A stretch of DNA of 37,440 nt from assembly GCA_017615635.1 (NCBI GenBank), contig JAFZZR010000019.1:1-37440 (forward strand). Reading direction: 5' to 3'. Below the pieces are notes generated by a model, which saw only the letters and a list, made by a program, of their open reading frames with translations, was not told the origin of the DNA and did not search any database. A program made the position numbers and the translations under genes. Shown in pieces: positions 25,198 to 32,499 of this stretch (position 1 is the stretch's first letter; every line of letters begins with the position of its first letter). The DNA is from Lentisphaeria bacterium (lineage in GTDB: Bacteria > Verrucomicrobiota > Lentisphaeria > Victivallales > UBA1829).

Positions 25198-26187
25198 ATG
25201 GCGCGGACTGAACCGCTTAACGTCTTTTTCCTCGGCTCCGGAATCTTCGCCGTTCCGGTCCTGGAGGCCCTTGTGTCGTCTCCTCGGATCCGTGTGACGG
25301 GTCTGGCCACGCAGCCGGACCGGGAGGCGGGAAGGCACCGTCAGCTGACGCCCACGCCGCTGGGACGCCGCGCGGATGAAATGGGGCTGGCCTGTCTCCG
25401 CACGAAGTCGGTGAACACGCCGGAGTTTCTGGATACGGTCCGGAAAGCGTCGCCGGACGTAGTGGTGGTGGTGTCCTTCGGACAGCTGCTCAAGGAGGAG
25501 CTGCTCTCCCTGCCGCGCCTGGGCTGTTTCAATGTCCACGCCTCGCTGCTTCCGCGATACCGGGGCGCCTCGCCCATCGTTACTGCCGTCCTGAACGGGG
25601 ATGAGGTAAGCGGCGTCAGTTTCATGCGGATGGAGAAAGGGCTGGATACGGGGCCCGTCTACGAGATGCACCGCTGTCCCGTTCCTCCGGAAATGACGGC
25701 GGATGAGCTGGAACGGACGCTTTCGGCGCTGGCCGCGGAGAAGATCGAATCCTGTCTTCTGCGTCTGGATGCCGGAGAGGTCACGGCCGTTCCGCAGGGG
25801 GAAGAGGGCGTTTCGGTGGCGGTGAAGATCCGCAAGTCCGACGGTGCGGTGGACTGGCGGGAGGACGCCGTGGCGCTGGCGCGGAAAGTCCGGGCCTACC
25901 ACTCGTGGCCTTCCATGTCCTTCCGTTTTTCCCGGAAGAACCGGGTGGTCAATGTCAAGATCATGCGGGCTTCCTGGACTTCCTGGGAGTCGCCGGATGC
26001 GGTGCCGGGAAAATTCATCGCGTATTCCAACAACAAAATGATGATCAGCTGCGGTAAGGGATCCCTGGTGGTGGAACGGATCCTGCCCGAAGGAAAAAAG
26101 GAAATGCCTGTCGCGGACTTTCTCAACGGCAGCCGCATTGCGGTGGGTGAAGTCCTTTTGAACGGGCGGGATGATTTGCCGTCCTGA
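25198..26187 (+). CDS. fmt: Methionyl-tRNA formyltransferase
   Basis: A 329-residue cytosolic enzyme that formylates initiator Met-tRNA with 10-formyl-tetrahydrofolate. It has the N-terminal FLGSGIFAVPVLEALV and the family signature FNVHASLLPRYRGASPIVTA near residue 110-130, containing the catalytic histidine. The aspartate in MEKGLDTGPVY is the second catalytic residue. The C-terminal OB-like domain binds tRNA. The start is fixed by CGGAGG 8 nt upstream; the open frame extends further but lacks a signal. No def (peptide deformylase) gene is adjacent. It is followed by the RNase G/E gene 41 nt later. Confidence 0.95.
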   Translation: MARTEPLNVFFLGSGIFAVPVLEALVSSPRIRVTGLATQPDREAGRHRQLTPTPLGRRADEMGLACLRTKSVNTPEFLDTVRKASPDVVVVVSFGQLLKEELLSLPRLGCFNVHASLLPRYRGASPIVTAVLNGDEVSGVSFMRMEKGLDTGPVYEMHRCPVPPEMTADELERTLSALAAEKIESCLLRLDAGEVTAVPQGEEGVSVAVKIRKSDGAVDWREDAVALARKVRAYHSWPSMSFRFSRKNRVVNVKIMRASWTSWESPDAVPGKFIAYSNNKMMISCGKGSLVVERILPEGKKEMPVADFLNGSRIAVGEVLLNGRDDLPS

Positions 26188-26228
26188 ACCGCGGCGCAAG
26201 ATTCGGAAAGAAAGAACGATTCTGACTT

Positions 26229-27980
26229 ATGAGAACGAAAAAGACAAGAGAAAAAGAGCATGCGGCGGATGCCGGAACGAAGGAGTCCGCAGCTTCCGAC
26301 CGCCGGAAAAAAACGACCTCTCCTCCTCCCGTCAAGGCGGAGAAGAAGCAGAGAAAACAGATCATTCTCAACTGCGAAGAGCTGGAAACACGATCGGCTC
26401 TCCTTTGCGACGGCCGTCTGGAGGAGTACGCGCTGGAGCGTCCCTCGGACGAAATCGTGGCCGGATCCATTTATCTTGGGCGGATCGTCCGTCTGGAGCC
26501 CTCTCTGGAGGCCGCCTTCGTGGATATCGGCGCCGAGAAGAATGCGTTCCTGCATTACAAGGACATGCTTCCCGCCTCCTACGATATTCTGGAGGACGTG
26601 CGGAAGGCGGAGGAGGAAGAGCCCAAAAAGAAGAAGGTCCTGAGCACCTTCGCGAAAAAGATCCGGAGTCTCATCGGACGCGCCGACAAGGCCATGCGTC
26701 TGAAAGAGATCGAGGAAAAACTCCATAGCGGGAAGGTCCGCACCGACGATATCCCGAAACTCTTTCCCGCCGGTTCCGAACTGCTGGTCCAGGTCACCAA
26801 GGGCCCCATCGGCACCAAAGGCGCCCGCGTCACCACCAACATCACCATTGCCGGACGCTATCTGGTCCTGCTTCCCTATTCCCGGCATATCGGACTCTCC
26901 TCCCGGATCGAAGACCGCAAGGAGCGTGACCGGCTCCGCAAGATCCTTTCCGGACTGGATCTGCCCGATTCCATGGGGCTGATCTGCCGTACGGTGGGGG
27001 AGGGGCGCAAGGCCGTCTTCTTCCGCCGTGACCTGGACATGCTTCTGGAGATCTGGGAAAAGGTGGAGACCTGTCTGGAACAGCCGAAGGCGCCGGCCCT
27101 GGTCTGTCCCGAGCCCACGCTGCTGGAGCGGACCGTCCGGGATCTTCTGACGGACGAGATCGATGAGATCATTGTAGACGACTCCGAAAAGCACGCGTTT
27201 CTCAAGGAGGCGCTGGCGAAATTCGTGGGGAGCGATTTCCAGACCAAGCTGATCCTTCACAACCGCGCCGAACCCGTTTTCGACCGCTACAAAGTCACGG
27301 ATCAGGTGGCCGGCATCTTCAACCGGATCGCCGATCTGCCCGGCGGCGGCTATCTCTGCATCGACGAAACCGAGGCGCTGATCGCCGTGGACGTCAACTC
27401 CGGCAAGAGCCGGAACGGCAAAGAGGCGCCCGAAATGATCCTGGCCACCAATCTGGAGGCCGCCGAGGAGATCGCAAGGCAGATGCGTCTCCGCAACATC
27501 GGCGGACAGATCGTCATCGACTTTATCGACATGAACAGCCAGAAGGACAGGGATACCGTCTACCGGGCTATGCAGAAGTTTCTCCGGAACGACAAGGCAC
27601 GGACCAAAGTCCTGCCCATCAGCCGCTTCGGACTTATGGAACTTACCCGCCAGCGGGAACACGAGAGCGTCAAGGACGCCGTCTACGACCTCTGCCCCTA
27701 CTGCGGCGGATCCGGACACGTCAAGAGCGCCATCAGCATGTCCGTGGAGATCCAGCGGGCTCTCAAGGAGACTCTCAAACGCCGGCGCGGACGCCGCGGC
27801 GCTCTTCGTGTCATCATGAATCCCACTGTGCTCGCCCGGCTCCGCAACGACGACGCCGCGCTTCTTCAGGAGCTGGAGAAGGAATACGGAAAAGATCTGC
27901 AGTTCCGGGCCGATCCCTCCATCCATATCGAGGATTTCAAGCTGGTGGATCCTGAAACCAACCTCCCCATTTCCGTCTGA
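26229..27980 (+). CDS. rng: Ribonuclease G/E family endoribonuclease
   Basis: A 583-residue enzyme for RNA decay and rRNA processing. An N-terminal basic, low-complexity extension of about 40 residues precedes the core. An S1 domain starts at IYLGRIVRLEPSLEAAFVDI and contains an insert of about 60 residues (EEEEPKKKKVLSTF...). The 5' sensor/RNase H region includes NITIAGRYLVLLPYSRHIGL. Catalytic acids lie in CIDETEALIAVDVNSGKSRN and GGQIVIDFIDMNSQKDRD. The zinc-link is CPYCGG near residue 490. The C-terminal scaffold of E. coli RNase E is absent, so RNase G type is preferred. It is followed after 26 nt by trmB. Confidence 0.93.
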   Translation: MRTKKTREKEHAADAGTKESAASDRRKKTTSPPPVKAEKKQRKQIILNCEELETRSALLCDGRLEEYALERPSDEIVAGSIYLGRIVRLEPSLEAAFVDIGAEKNAFLHYKDMLPASYDILEDVRKAEEEEPKKKKVLSTFAKKIRSLIGRADKAMRLKEIEEKLHSGKVRTDDIPKLFPAGSELLVQVTKGPIGTKGARVTTNITIAGRYLVLLPYSRHIGLSSRIEDRKERDRLRKILSGLDLPDSMGLICRTVGEGRKAVFFRRDLDMLLEIWEKVETCLEQPKAPALVCPEPTLLERTVRDLLTDEIDEIIVDDSEKHAFLKEALAKFVGSDFQTKLILHNRAEPVFDRYKVTDQVAGIFNRIADLPGGGYLCIDETEALIAVDVNSGKSRNGKEAPEMILATNLEAAEEIARQMRLRNIGGQIVIDFIDMNSQKDRDTVYRAMQKFLRNDKARTKVLPISRFGLMELTRQREHESVKDAVYDLCPYCGGSGHVKSAISMSVEIQRALKETLKRRRGRRGALRVIMNPTVLARLRNDDAALLQELEKEYGKDLQFRADPSIHIEDFKLVDPETNLPISV

Positions 27981-28006
27981 CCGGGGCGGCAAGCGCAGGC
28001 AGCATC

Positions 28007-28651
28007 ATGGCTAAGAAAACCCCCATCCCCGATTCCGGATTCTTCATCCTGAACGACCGCTACGTTCTGCTGGATGACTTCCTGCCGGGCCTGCAGGACC
28101 GGACCGTCGAGCTGGATCTCGGCTGCGGAAAGGGGGATTTCGCCGTGGCTCTCGCTTCCCGCTTTCCCGACCGCGTCGTGCTGGCTGCCGACGTCATGCT
28201 GGGACGGCTGCGGAAGGTCGTCCGGAAATCCATGGCGGGCTCGGAAGACGGCGGACTGCTGGACAATCTCTATTTCCTGCGTGTCGAGGCACGGCATCTG
28301 CTCTCCATCGTCCTGCCCGATTCCTGCCTGGACCGTCTCCACATCCTCTGTCCCGATCCCTGGCCCAAATTCAAGCACAAGGGACACCGTCTGCTCAGTT
28401 CCGACTTCATGGCCCAGATCTGCCGCGTGCTCAAGCCCGGCGGCATCTTCCATTTCTCCACCGACGACGTGCCCTATTTGAACGCCGCCTCGAAAAATGT
28501 GGAAACTTCCGGCCTTTTCGAACCCGCGGATCCAGCGGCGCTCTCGGACGTGTCGGATATCCGGACAGAGTTCGAAATGCAGTGGCTGGCCCAGGGAAAA
28601 AGCGTGACCCACCGGGTCTGGCGCAGCCGGAAAGGAGAAAAAGAGTCGTAG
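28007..28651 (+). CDS. trmB: tRNA (guanine-N7-)-methyltransferase
   Basis: A 214-residue SAM-dependent enzyme that makes m7G46 in tRNA. Motif I is ELDLGCGKGDFAVALASRFP (residues about 36-55). LHILCPDPWPKFKHKGHRLL carries the conserved P-D-P-W-P-K and H-x-x-R-R/L elements, and FHFSTDD follows near the end. Cytosolic. Probably co-transcribed with the RNase G/E gene 26 nt upstream. Confidence 0.93.
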   Translation: MAKKTPIPDSGFFILNDRYVLLDDFLPGLQDRTVELDLGCGKGDFAVALASRFPDRVVLAADVMLGRLRKVVRKSMAGSEDGGLLDNLYFLRVEARHLLSIVLPDSCLDRLHILCPDPWPKFKHKGHRLLSSDFMAQICRVLKPGGIFHFSTDDVPYLNAASKNVETSGLFEPADPAALSDVSDIRTEFEMQWLAQGKSVTHRVWRSRKGEKES

Positions 28652-28678
28652 AAAACAGGAAAAATCCGGGAAAATCCG

Positions 28679-28698
28679 AAAAAATTCGAATTTTTTTT
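28679..28698. terminator. AT-rich perfect inverted repeat, possible terminator of the rng-trmB unit
   Basis: A7-TTC meets GAA-T7 without a loop, 27 nt after the trmB stop. It has a U-rich end but little GC in the stem, so termination strength is doubtful. Confidence 0.35.
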
Positions 28699-28709
28699 AT
28701 TTTTCCTGT

Positions 28710-28737
28710 TGCTTCTCCGAAAAAATGGAGTATAATT
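28710..28737 (+). promoter_or_regulatory. Promoter of the orphan pilin gene
   Basis: TTGCTT, 16 nt, TATAAT; the expected RNA start is near 28744, giving a leader of about 55 nt that is rich in A and C. Confidence 0.7.
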
Positions 28738-28753
28738 ATACGTAAAGCATCCG

Positions 28754-28765
28754 ATAATCACAATC
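28754..28765 (+). repeat. 5' UTR segment fully complementary to 29466-29477
   Basis: ATAATCACAATC here and GATTGTGATTAT just before the terminator are a perfect 12-bp match, so the two ends of the pilin transcript could pair. Confidence 0.8.
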
Positions 28766-28798
28766 ACAATCAACAAAACAACACGGAGAAAACACACA

Positions 28799-29446
28799 AT
28801 GAAACGTGAAGACAAGAGTTTCACACTGATCGAGCTTCTGGTCGTCATCGCCATCATCGCGATCCTCGCCGGCATGCTTCTCCCCGCTCTGGGCGCCGTC
28901 AAAGAGACTGGCAAACAGGCTAACTGCACCAACAATCTGAAACAGATCGGGACCGCCTGCACCATGTACGACAACGACTACAAGCGTCTGCCGTACGTCT
29001 CTGGTGGCGACAAACTCAAAGCTAACCTTGGAGCCACTCTTGGCGGCAACACTAAGGATCACGGTGCGAGGTCCGCCGGTCATTTCGAAGTCATCCGTGA
29101 GACCACTCTCGACGAGACCAAGACCTTCGTCTGCCCCTCCTCCACCGTCGCTCCCAATGGCGTTGGCGCTGCTCTGAGCAGTGGCACCTTCTCCTACGTC
29201 TACTTCACCGGCACGCAGGGAGACGGTATCCTCCTGGCCACCGACTCTCCCTCCTCCGCTCTCGTAGCTGACGGCCACAACAATAACTTTGGCTCTGGCT
29301 GGAACCACGACAAGAAGGGTGCGTACCTCCGCATCGACTCCTCCGTCTCCCGTCCCGGCACGGCCAGCTGGGTCAGCGATGTCAGCATCACTGGCAGCTG
29401 CGGTACCACCACCGTGAACGACACGATGGACTTCACCCTGCAATAA
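28799..29446 (+). CDS. Orphan, probably highly expressed pilin-like protein
   Basis: A 215-residue protein starting [20 protein letters not shown] with G-M-L-L-P-A-L-G after it, so the leader is only seven residues and has S at -1 rather than G. The globular part has [16 protein letters not shown], a C-P-S segment and [18 protein letters not shown] (a DGH element). Unlike the other four pilins it has no enzyme gene after it. It has a strong-looking promoter, a clean terminator and a pronounced codon bias towards pyrimidine-ending codons (TCC, ACC, CTC, GTC). These suggest a main structural pilin rather than a dedicated partner; that role is inferred. Confidence 0.9.
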   Translation: MKREDKSFTLIELLVVIAIIAILAGMLLPALGAVKETGKQANCTNNLKQIGTACTMYDNDYKRLPYVSGGDKLKANLGATLGGNTKDHGARSAGHFEVIRETTLDETKTFVCPSSTVAPNGVGAALSSGTFSYVYFTGTQGDGILLATDSPSSALVADGHNNNFGSGWNHDKKGAYLRIDSSVSRPGTASWVSDVSITGSCGTTTVNDTMDFTLQ

Positions 29447-29481
29447 TCCACCCTACTGTTTAACAGATTGTGATTATGCTC

Positions 29482-29509
29482 GCCCCGGAGAAATCCGGGG
29501 CTTTTTTTT
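29482..29509 (+). terminator. Rho-independent terminator of the orphan pilin gene
   Basis: GCCCCGGA, loop GAAA, TCCGGGGC, then eight T. An 8-bp stem with a GNRA-type loop. Confidence 0.93.
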
Positions 29510-29519
29510 CCCGAAAAAA

Positions 29520-29745
29520 GGGGCGCGGGAAACTGGGGAAACTGGGGGAACTAGGGGAACTAGGAATACTAGGAATACTAGGAAAACTAGGAATACTAGG
29601 AAAAACCCTTACCCCGGGGGCCTCCTCCTAGTACTCCTAGTACTCCTAGTACTCCTAGAAATCCCCCAACCACAGGGAACACTAGGAAAAACCCTTACCC
29701 CGGGGGCCTCCTCCTAGTACTTTTAGTATTCCTAGAGCACCCCCA
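29520..29745. repeat. Hairpin-forming 9-bp repeat array, left side (3' side of the four-helix-bundle gene)
   Basis: Two units. Unit 1: a left arm of degenerate 9-mers (grading from AAACTGGGG to AATACTAGG, 29520-29600), a core AAAAACCCTTACCCCGGGGG (29601-29620) and a right arm with CCTAGTACT three times plus CCTAG (29627-29658). Unit 2 (about 29670-29740) has a shorter left arm, the same core and two degenerate 9-mers. The arms are complementary and can fold into long hairpins. CTAG, usually rare in bacterial DNA, occurs about ten times in unit 1. Together with the terminator this accounts for the whole gene-free stretch 29447-29776. Confidence 0.9.
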
Positions 29746-29776
29746 AAAACAGGGCTTTCTCCCTCAGACCGTTAGC

Positions 29777-30340
29777 TTACCGGTGGTCACTATCCGGCTT
29801 TCGGCTTTTCAGTCTGGCGGAGAAAAGCCGTTCCCGGAAGCCGCCCTGTGACAGGAACTTTTTCTCCAGGCCATTCAGTTGTGCCTGCAGCAGAAAATCT
29901 TCCTGATGAAGCAGAACGATCGCCATATTTGCCACTGTGCCGGCCGGACGGGTTTTCGCCAGTTCCACAAACCAGGAGTCGGGAACGGTCTTATCGACTG
30001 TTTTCTTCCGTAGAGCGTGAACTTCCACGGAATCTTTTTCCCATTGCCGCAGATTGCGTACCCGCAGAAAATCCTCATAATCCAGCCTTAACTCCAGTAG
30101 ACTCGCCTTTGCCACATTGACCAGCTTGATGGCTGTTTCCAGGGAGGTGATCGCAGCGGCACAACCTTCCGCGATATTCTGTTTGCCGCTGCGGGCCGCC
30201 TGAATCATCTGATCGATCGTCCGGTCTCCCTTTGACAAAAATGTATGCGCGAAATAAAAAGTAAGATCGTAAATGGTTTCCGACTTGCGAAAGGTCAGCA
30301 GGCACCGGACATTGCCGTTTGGCGAGGTCAATGGACTCAT
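29777..30340 (-). CDS. Four-helix-bundle protein with C-terminal suffix domain (IVS/S23/Avd-like)
   Basis: A 187-residue, probably cytosolic, basic helical protein. ETIYDLTFYFAHTFLSKGDR, then TIDQMIQAARSGKQNIAEGC (residues about 40-60) is the hallmark of the four-helix-bundle family, and TSLETAIKLVNVAKASLLEL completes the bundle. The end, VANMAIVLLHQEDFLLQAQL with LEKKFLSQGGFRERL, matches the four-helix-bundle 'suffix' domain. The start at 30340 has AGGAG 6 nt upstream and agrees with the promoter at 30364-30391. Relatives include the protein encoded in 23S rRNA intervening sequences and the Avd partner of diversity-generating retroelements, but no 23S gene or reverse transcriptase is present here. 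Function unknown. It sits between two arrays of hairpin repeats. Confidence 0.85.
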   Translation of the reverse strand: MSPLTSPNGNVRCLLTFRKSETIYDLTFYFAHTFLSKGDRTIDQMIQAARSGKQNIAEGCAAAITSLETAIKLVNVAKASLLELRLDYEDFLRVRNLRQWEKDSVEVHALRKKTVDKTVPDSWFVELAKTRPAGTVANMAIVLLHQEDFLLQAQLNGLEKKFLSQGGFRERLFSARLKSRKPDSDHR

Positions 30341-30363
30341 GAAAATCTCCTGAAGTTCCGCGT

Positions 30364-30391
30364 AACATAGCACTTTGCAAGAAAAAATCAA
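30364..30391 (-). promoter_or_regulatory. Promoter of the four-helix-bundle gene
   Basis: On the minus strand: TTGATT, 16 nt, TATGTT with upstream TGC (extended -10), about 17 nt before the expected RNA start and 23 nt before the ATG. Confidence 0.6.
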
Positions 30392-30420
30392 AGAGAAAAG
30401 ACTTTTTTTCCTCGAAAAAA

Positions 30421-30668
30421 ACTAGGAACACTAGGAATACTAGGAATACTAGGAATACTGGGGAAAAAGCCTTACCCCGGGGGCCTCCTCCTAGTACTCC
30501 TAGTCCTCCTAGTACTCCTAGTACTCCTAGAATTCCCCCAACCACAGGGAACACTAAGAAAAAACCTTACCCGGGGGGCCTCCTCCTAGTATTCCTAGTA
30601 CTCCTAGTACTCCTAGAATTCCCCCAACCACAGGGAACACTAAGAAAAAACCTTACCCGGGGGGCCTC
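30421..30668. repeat. Hairpin-forming 9-bp repeat array, right side (5' side of the four-helix-bundle gene)
   Basis: Three units of the same design as 29520-29745. Unit 3 (30421-30530) has left 9-mers, the core CCTTACCCCGGGGGCC and right 9-mers. Units 4 and 5 begin with AATTCCCCCAACCACAGGGA at 30531 and 30617, 86 bp apart, and share about 52 identical bases. The last unit stops inside the stop codon region of the ABC ATPase gene (stop 30667-30669). The array lies in the 3' region of the minus-strand polyphosphate/ABC operon and explains most of the gene-free stretch 30341-30666. Confidence 0.9.
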
Positions 30669-31440
30669 ACAGGGGCATGCAGAAGGGGGTTCCTCCTGGG
30701 CCTTCCATGATCCGGACATCCAGGTCGAAGGTCAGCTTCACGGTCTCCGGGGTCATGACTTCGGGAATGGTTCCGGTTTTCAGAATGTTTCCGGACCGCA
30801 GAAAGGCGGCTTTGGAGCAGAACCTGGCCGCCAGGTTGAGATCGTGGAGTACGGTGATGACGGTCAGCCCGTTTTCCTTTGCCAGCTTGTGAATGAGTCC
30901 GGCGACGTTCAAAGAAACGGCGGGATACAGAAACGCCGTAGGTTCGTCCAGCAGAAGGATCTTCGGTTTCTGTGCCAATGTCATGGCGATCCGCGCCTTG
31001 CGTCGTTCGCCGCCGGAAAGCGAGGAAAGGAGTCTTTTCCGGAAAGAGCTCATGCCCGTTTTTTCCAGCGCCTCGGTGACTGCGGCTTCATCTTCTTTCG
31101 AGAAGGCGGAAAAGGGGGTGTTCCGGCAGGGGAACCGACCTGTTCGTACCAGCTCTTCCACCGTGATCCCGCCGGGCAGAACGGGATCCTGCGGGAGGAA
31201 CGCCAGGATCCGGGCCCTCTCTTTTGGAGGTATGCGGTGGATGGGCGTGCCGTCGATCCGGACCGATCCGCTCCGGATGGGGAGAAGTCCTCCCAATACC
31301 TTGAGAAGCGTGGATTTTCCGGATCCGTTGGGCCCCAGCAGGGCCAGAGCGTCGCCGCTTTCCGCGGAGAGGGAGACGGACCGGAGAACGGGGCTCCGGC
31401 GGTTGTATCCGGCGGAGATGCTTTCGGCTTCGATGATCAT
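30667..31440 (-). CDS. FecE/FhuC-type ABC transporter ATP-binding protein
   Basis: A 257-residue ATPase for uptake of iron-siderophore, haem or cobalamin-type substrates. The Walker A is GPNGSGKST (36-44), PQDPVLPGGITVEELVRTGR is the Q-loop region, SSLSGGERRKARIAMTLAQK is the ABC signature, ILLLDEPTAFLYP is Walker B and VLHDLNLAARFC is the H-loop. The start at 31440 is chosen because AAGGAG lies 9 nt upstream and because the ATG overlaps the permease TGA (ATGA). No substrate-binding protein gene is found near it. Its stop touches the repeat array at 30421-30668. Confidence 0.92.
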   Translation of the reverse strand: MIIEAESISAGYNRRSPVLRSVSLSAESGDALALLGPNGSGKSTLLKVLGGLLPIRSGSVRIDGTPIHRIPPKERARILAFLPQDPVLPGGITVEELVRTGRFPCRNTPFSAFSKEDEAAVTEALEKTGMSSFRKRLLSSLSGGERRKARIAMTLAQKPKILLLDEPTAFLYPAVSLNVAGLIHKLAKENGLTVITVLHDLNLAARFCSKAAFLRSGNILKTGTIPEVMTPETVKLTFDLDVRIMEGPGGTPFCMPL

Positions 31441-32492
31441 GGGGTGCATCTCCTTAAAATCCAAAGAAAGAAGGGCGCGCCCAGCAGGGCCAGGATCACT
31501 CCGGCGGGAATCTCTGAAGGGGCCAGGAGCACCCGCCCGGCGGCGTCGCAGAGGACAACCATGACGGCGCCCGTCAGTGCGGCGCCCGGAAGAAGAAAGC
31601 GGTTGTCCGGACCGATGCTCATCCGAACCACATGAGGGGCGGCCAGCCCTGCGAATCCGAGAAGTCCGGCGGCGCTGACGGCGGAGGCGGCCAGCAGAGC
31701 GGCGGCGGCCGTCGTCAGAAGTCTCGTCCCCCGGACGGAAATGCCCAGAGAAGAGGCAGTATCGTCGCCCAGGGCCAGGATGTTGAGGCGTCCGGCGGCG
31801 AGGAAGGCGGTGAGGAAGCCGAAGGGGAGATAGGGCGCGATCTGGCGTATATGACGGAAGTCCTTCATTGCCAGCGATCCGGTCATGAAGTCCAACACGT
31901 TCCCCGCCCTGTCCGGACGGGCCAGCATCAGCATGGTGGTCACGGCGGCCAGCAGGGCGGAGACGGCGGCGCCGGAGAGGATCAGGCGGACGGGATCCAT
32001 ATTTCTATCCATGGCCAGCAGACAGACAAGACCGGCGGAAAGGATGGCGCCGGCAAAAGCGGCGGGCAGCAGAAGCGCTTCCCATCCGGGCAGGAAAATC
32101 AGAATGACCGTACCGGCCAGACCCGCTCCTGCCGACACGCCGAGGAGACCCGGCGAAGCCAGCGGATTCCGCATGACGCCCTGAAGGGCCCCGCCCGAAA
32201 CCGCCAGAGCGCTCCCCGTCAGAATGCCCAAAAGCACGCGGGGCAGGCGCAGTCGGAACACGATCTGCGAAACTGTGGGATCGCCGCCGCCCGTCAGTGC
32301 GGCCAGTATCTCCCGGAAGGTGAGGGGGAAAACCCCGCACCGCATGGCGACGACGGCGGAGAGGATCAGCAGAAGTCCCAGCAGCGAGAGAAAGAGGATC
32401 CTTCCCCGGGTCGTCCGGAGGAATGCGGAAACACCCTTTGCGTGAGTTTCTTCTGCCGCTTTTATTTCCATATCCGCATGCCGTGGCGCCAT
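31437..32492 (-). CDS. FecCD-family ABC transporter permease
   Basis: A 351-residue inner-membrane protein with about ten helices. Family motifs are VFRLRLPRVLLGILTGSALA, VSGGALQGVMRNPLASPGLL and GLLGFAGLAAPHVVRMSIGP followed by DNRFLLPGAALTGA. The single permease presumably forms a homodimer with two copies of the ATPase encoded downstream. It begins 8 nt after the Ppk1 stop, with GGAG 12 nt before the ATG. Being in one operon with polyphosphate genes is unusual for this transporter type. Confidence 0.92.
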   Translation of the reverse strand: MAPRHADMEIKAAEETHAKGVSAFLRTTRGRILFLSLLGLLLILSAVVAMRCGVFPLTFREILAALTGGGDPTVSQIVFRLRLPRVLLGILTGSALAVSGGALQGVMRNPLASPGLLGVSAGAGLAGTVILIFLPGWEALLLPAAFAGAILSAGLVCLLAMDRNMDPVRLILSGAAVSALLAAVTTMLMLARPDRAGNVLDFMTGSLAMKDFRHIRQIAPYLPFGFLTAFLAAGRLNILALGDDTASSLGISVRGTRLLTTAAAALLAASAVSAAGLLGFAGLAAPHVVRMSIGPDNRFLLPGAALTGAVMVVLCDAAGRVLLAPSEIPAGVILALLGAPFFLWILRRCTP

Positions 32493-32499
32493 GATCCGT

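Noticed and set aside
29777..30340. Avd component of a diversity-generating retroelement
   Set aside because: No reverse transcriptase, template repeat or variable repeat is present in the window, and the C-terminal suffix domain points to a different subfamily.
29777..30340. Intervening sequence inside a 23S rRNA gene
   Set aside because: The flanks are repeats, a pilin gene and an ABC operon; no rRNA sequence was recognised.
30075..30554. Protein with V-L-G-V-L-G and V-F-L-V-F-L repeats on the minus strand
   Set aside because: It is only the translation of the repeat array joined to part of the four-helix-bundle gene in another frame.
29520..30668. CRISPR array
   Set aside because: The units are contiguous 9-mers with complementary arms; there are no uniform repeats of 23-40 bp with unique spacers, and no cas genes.
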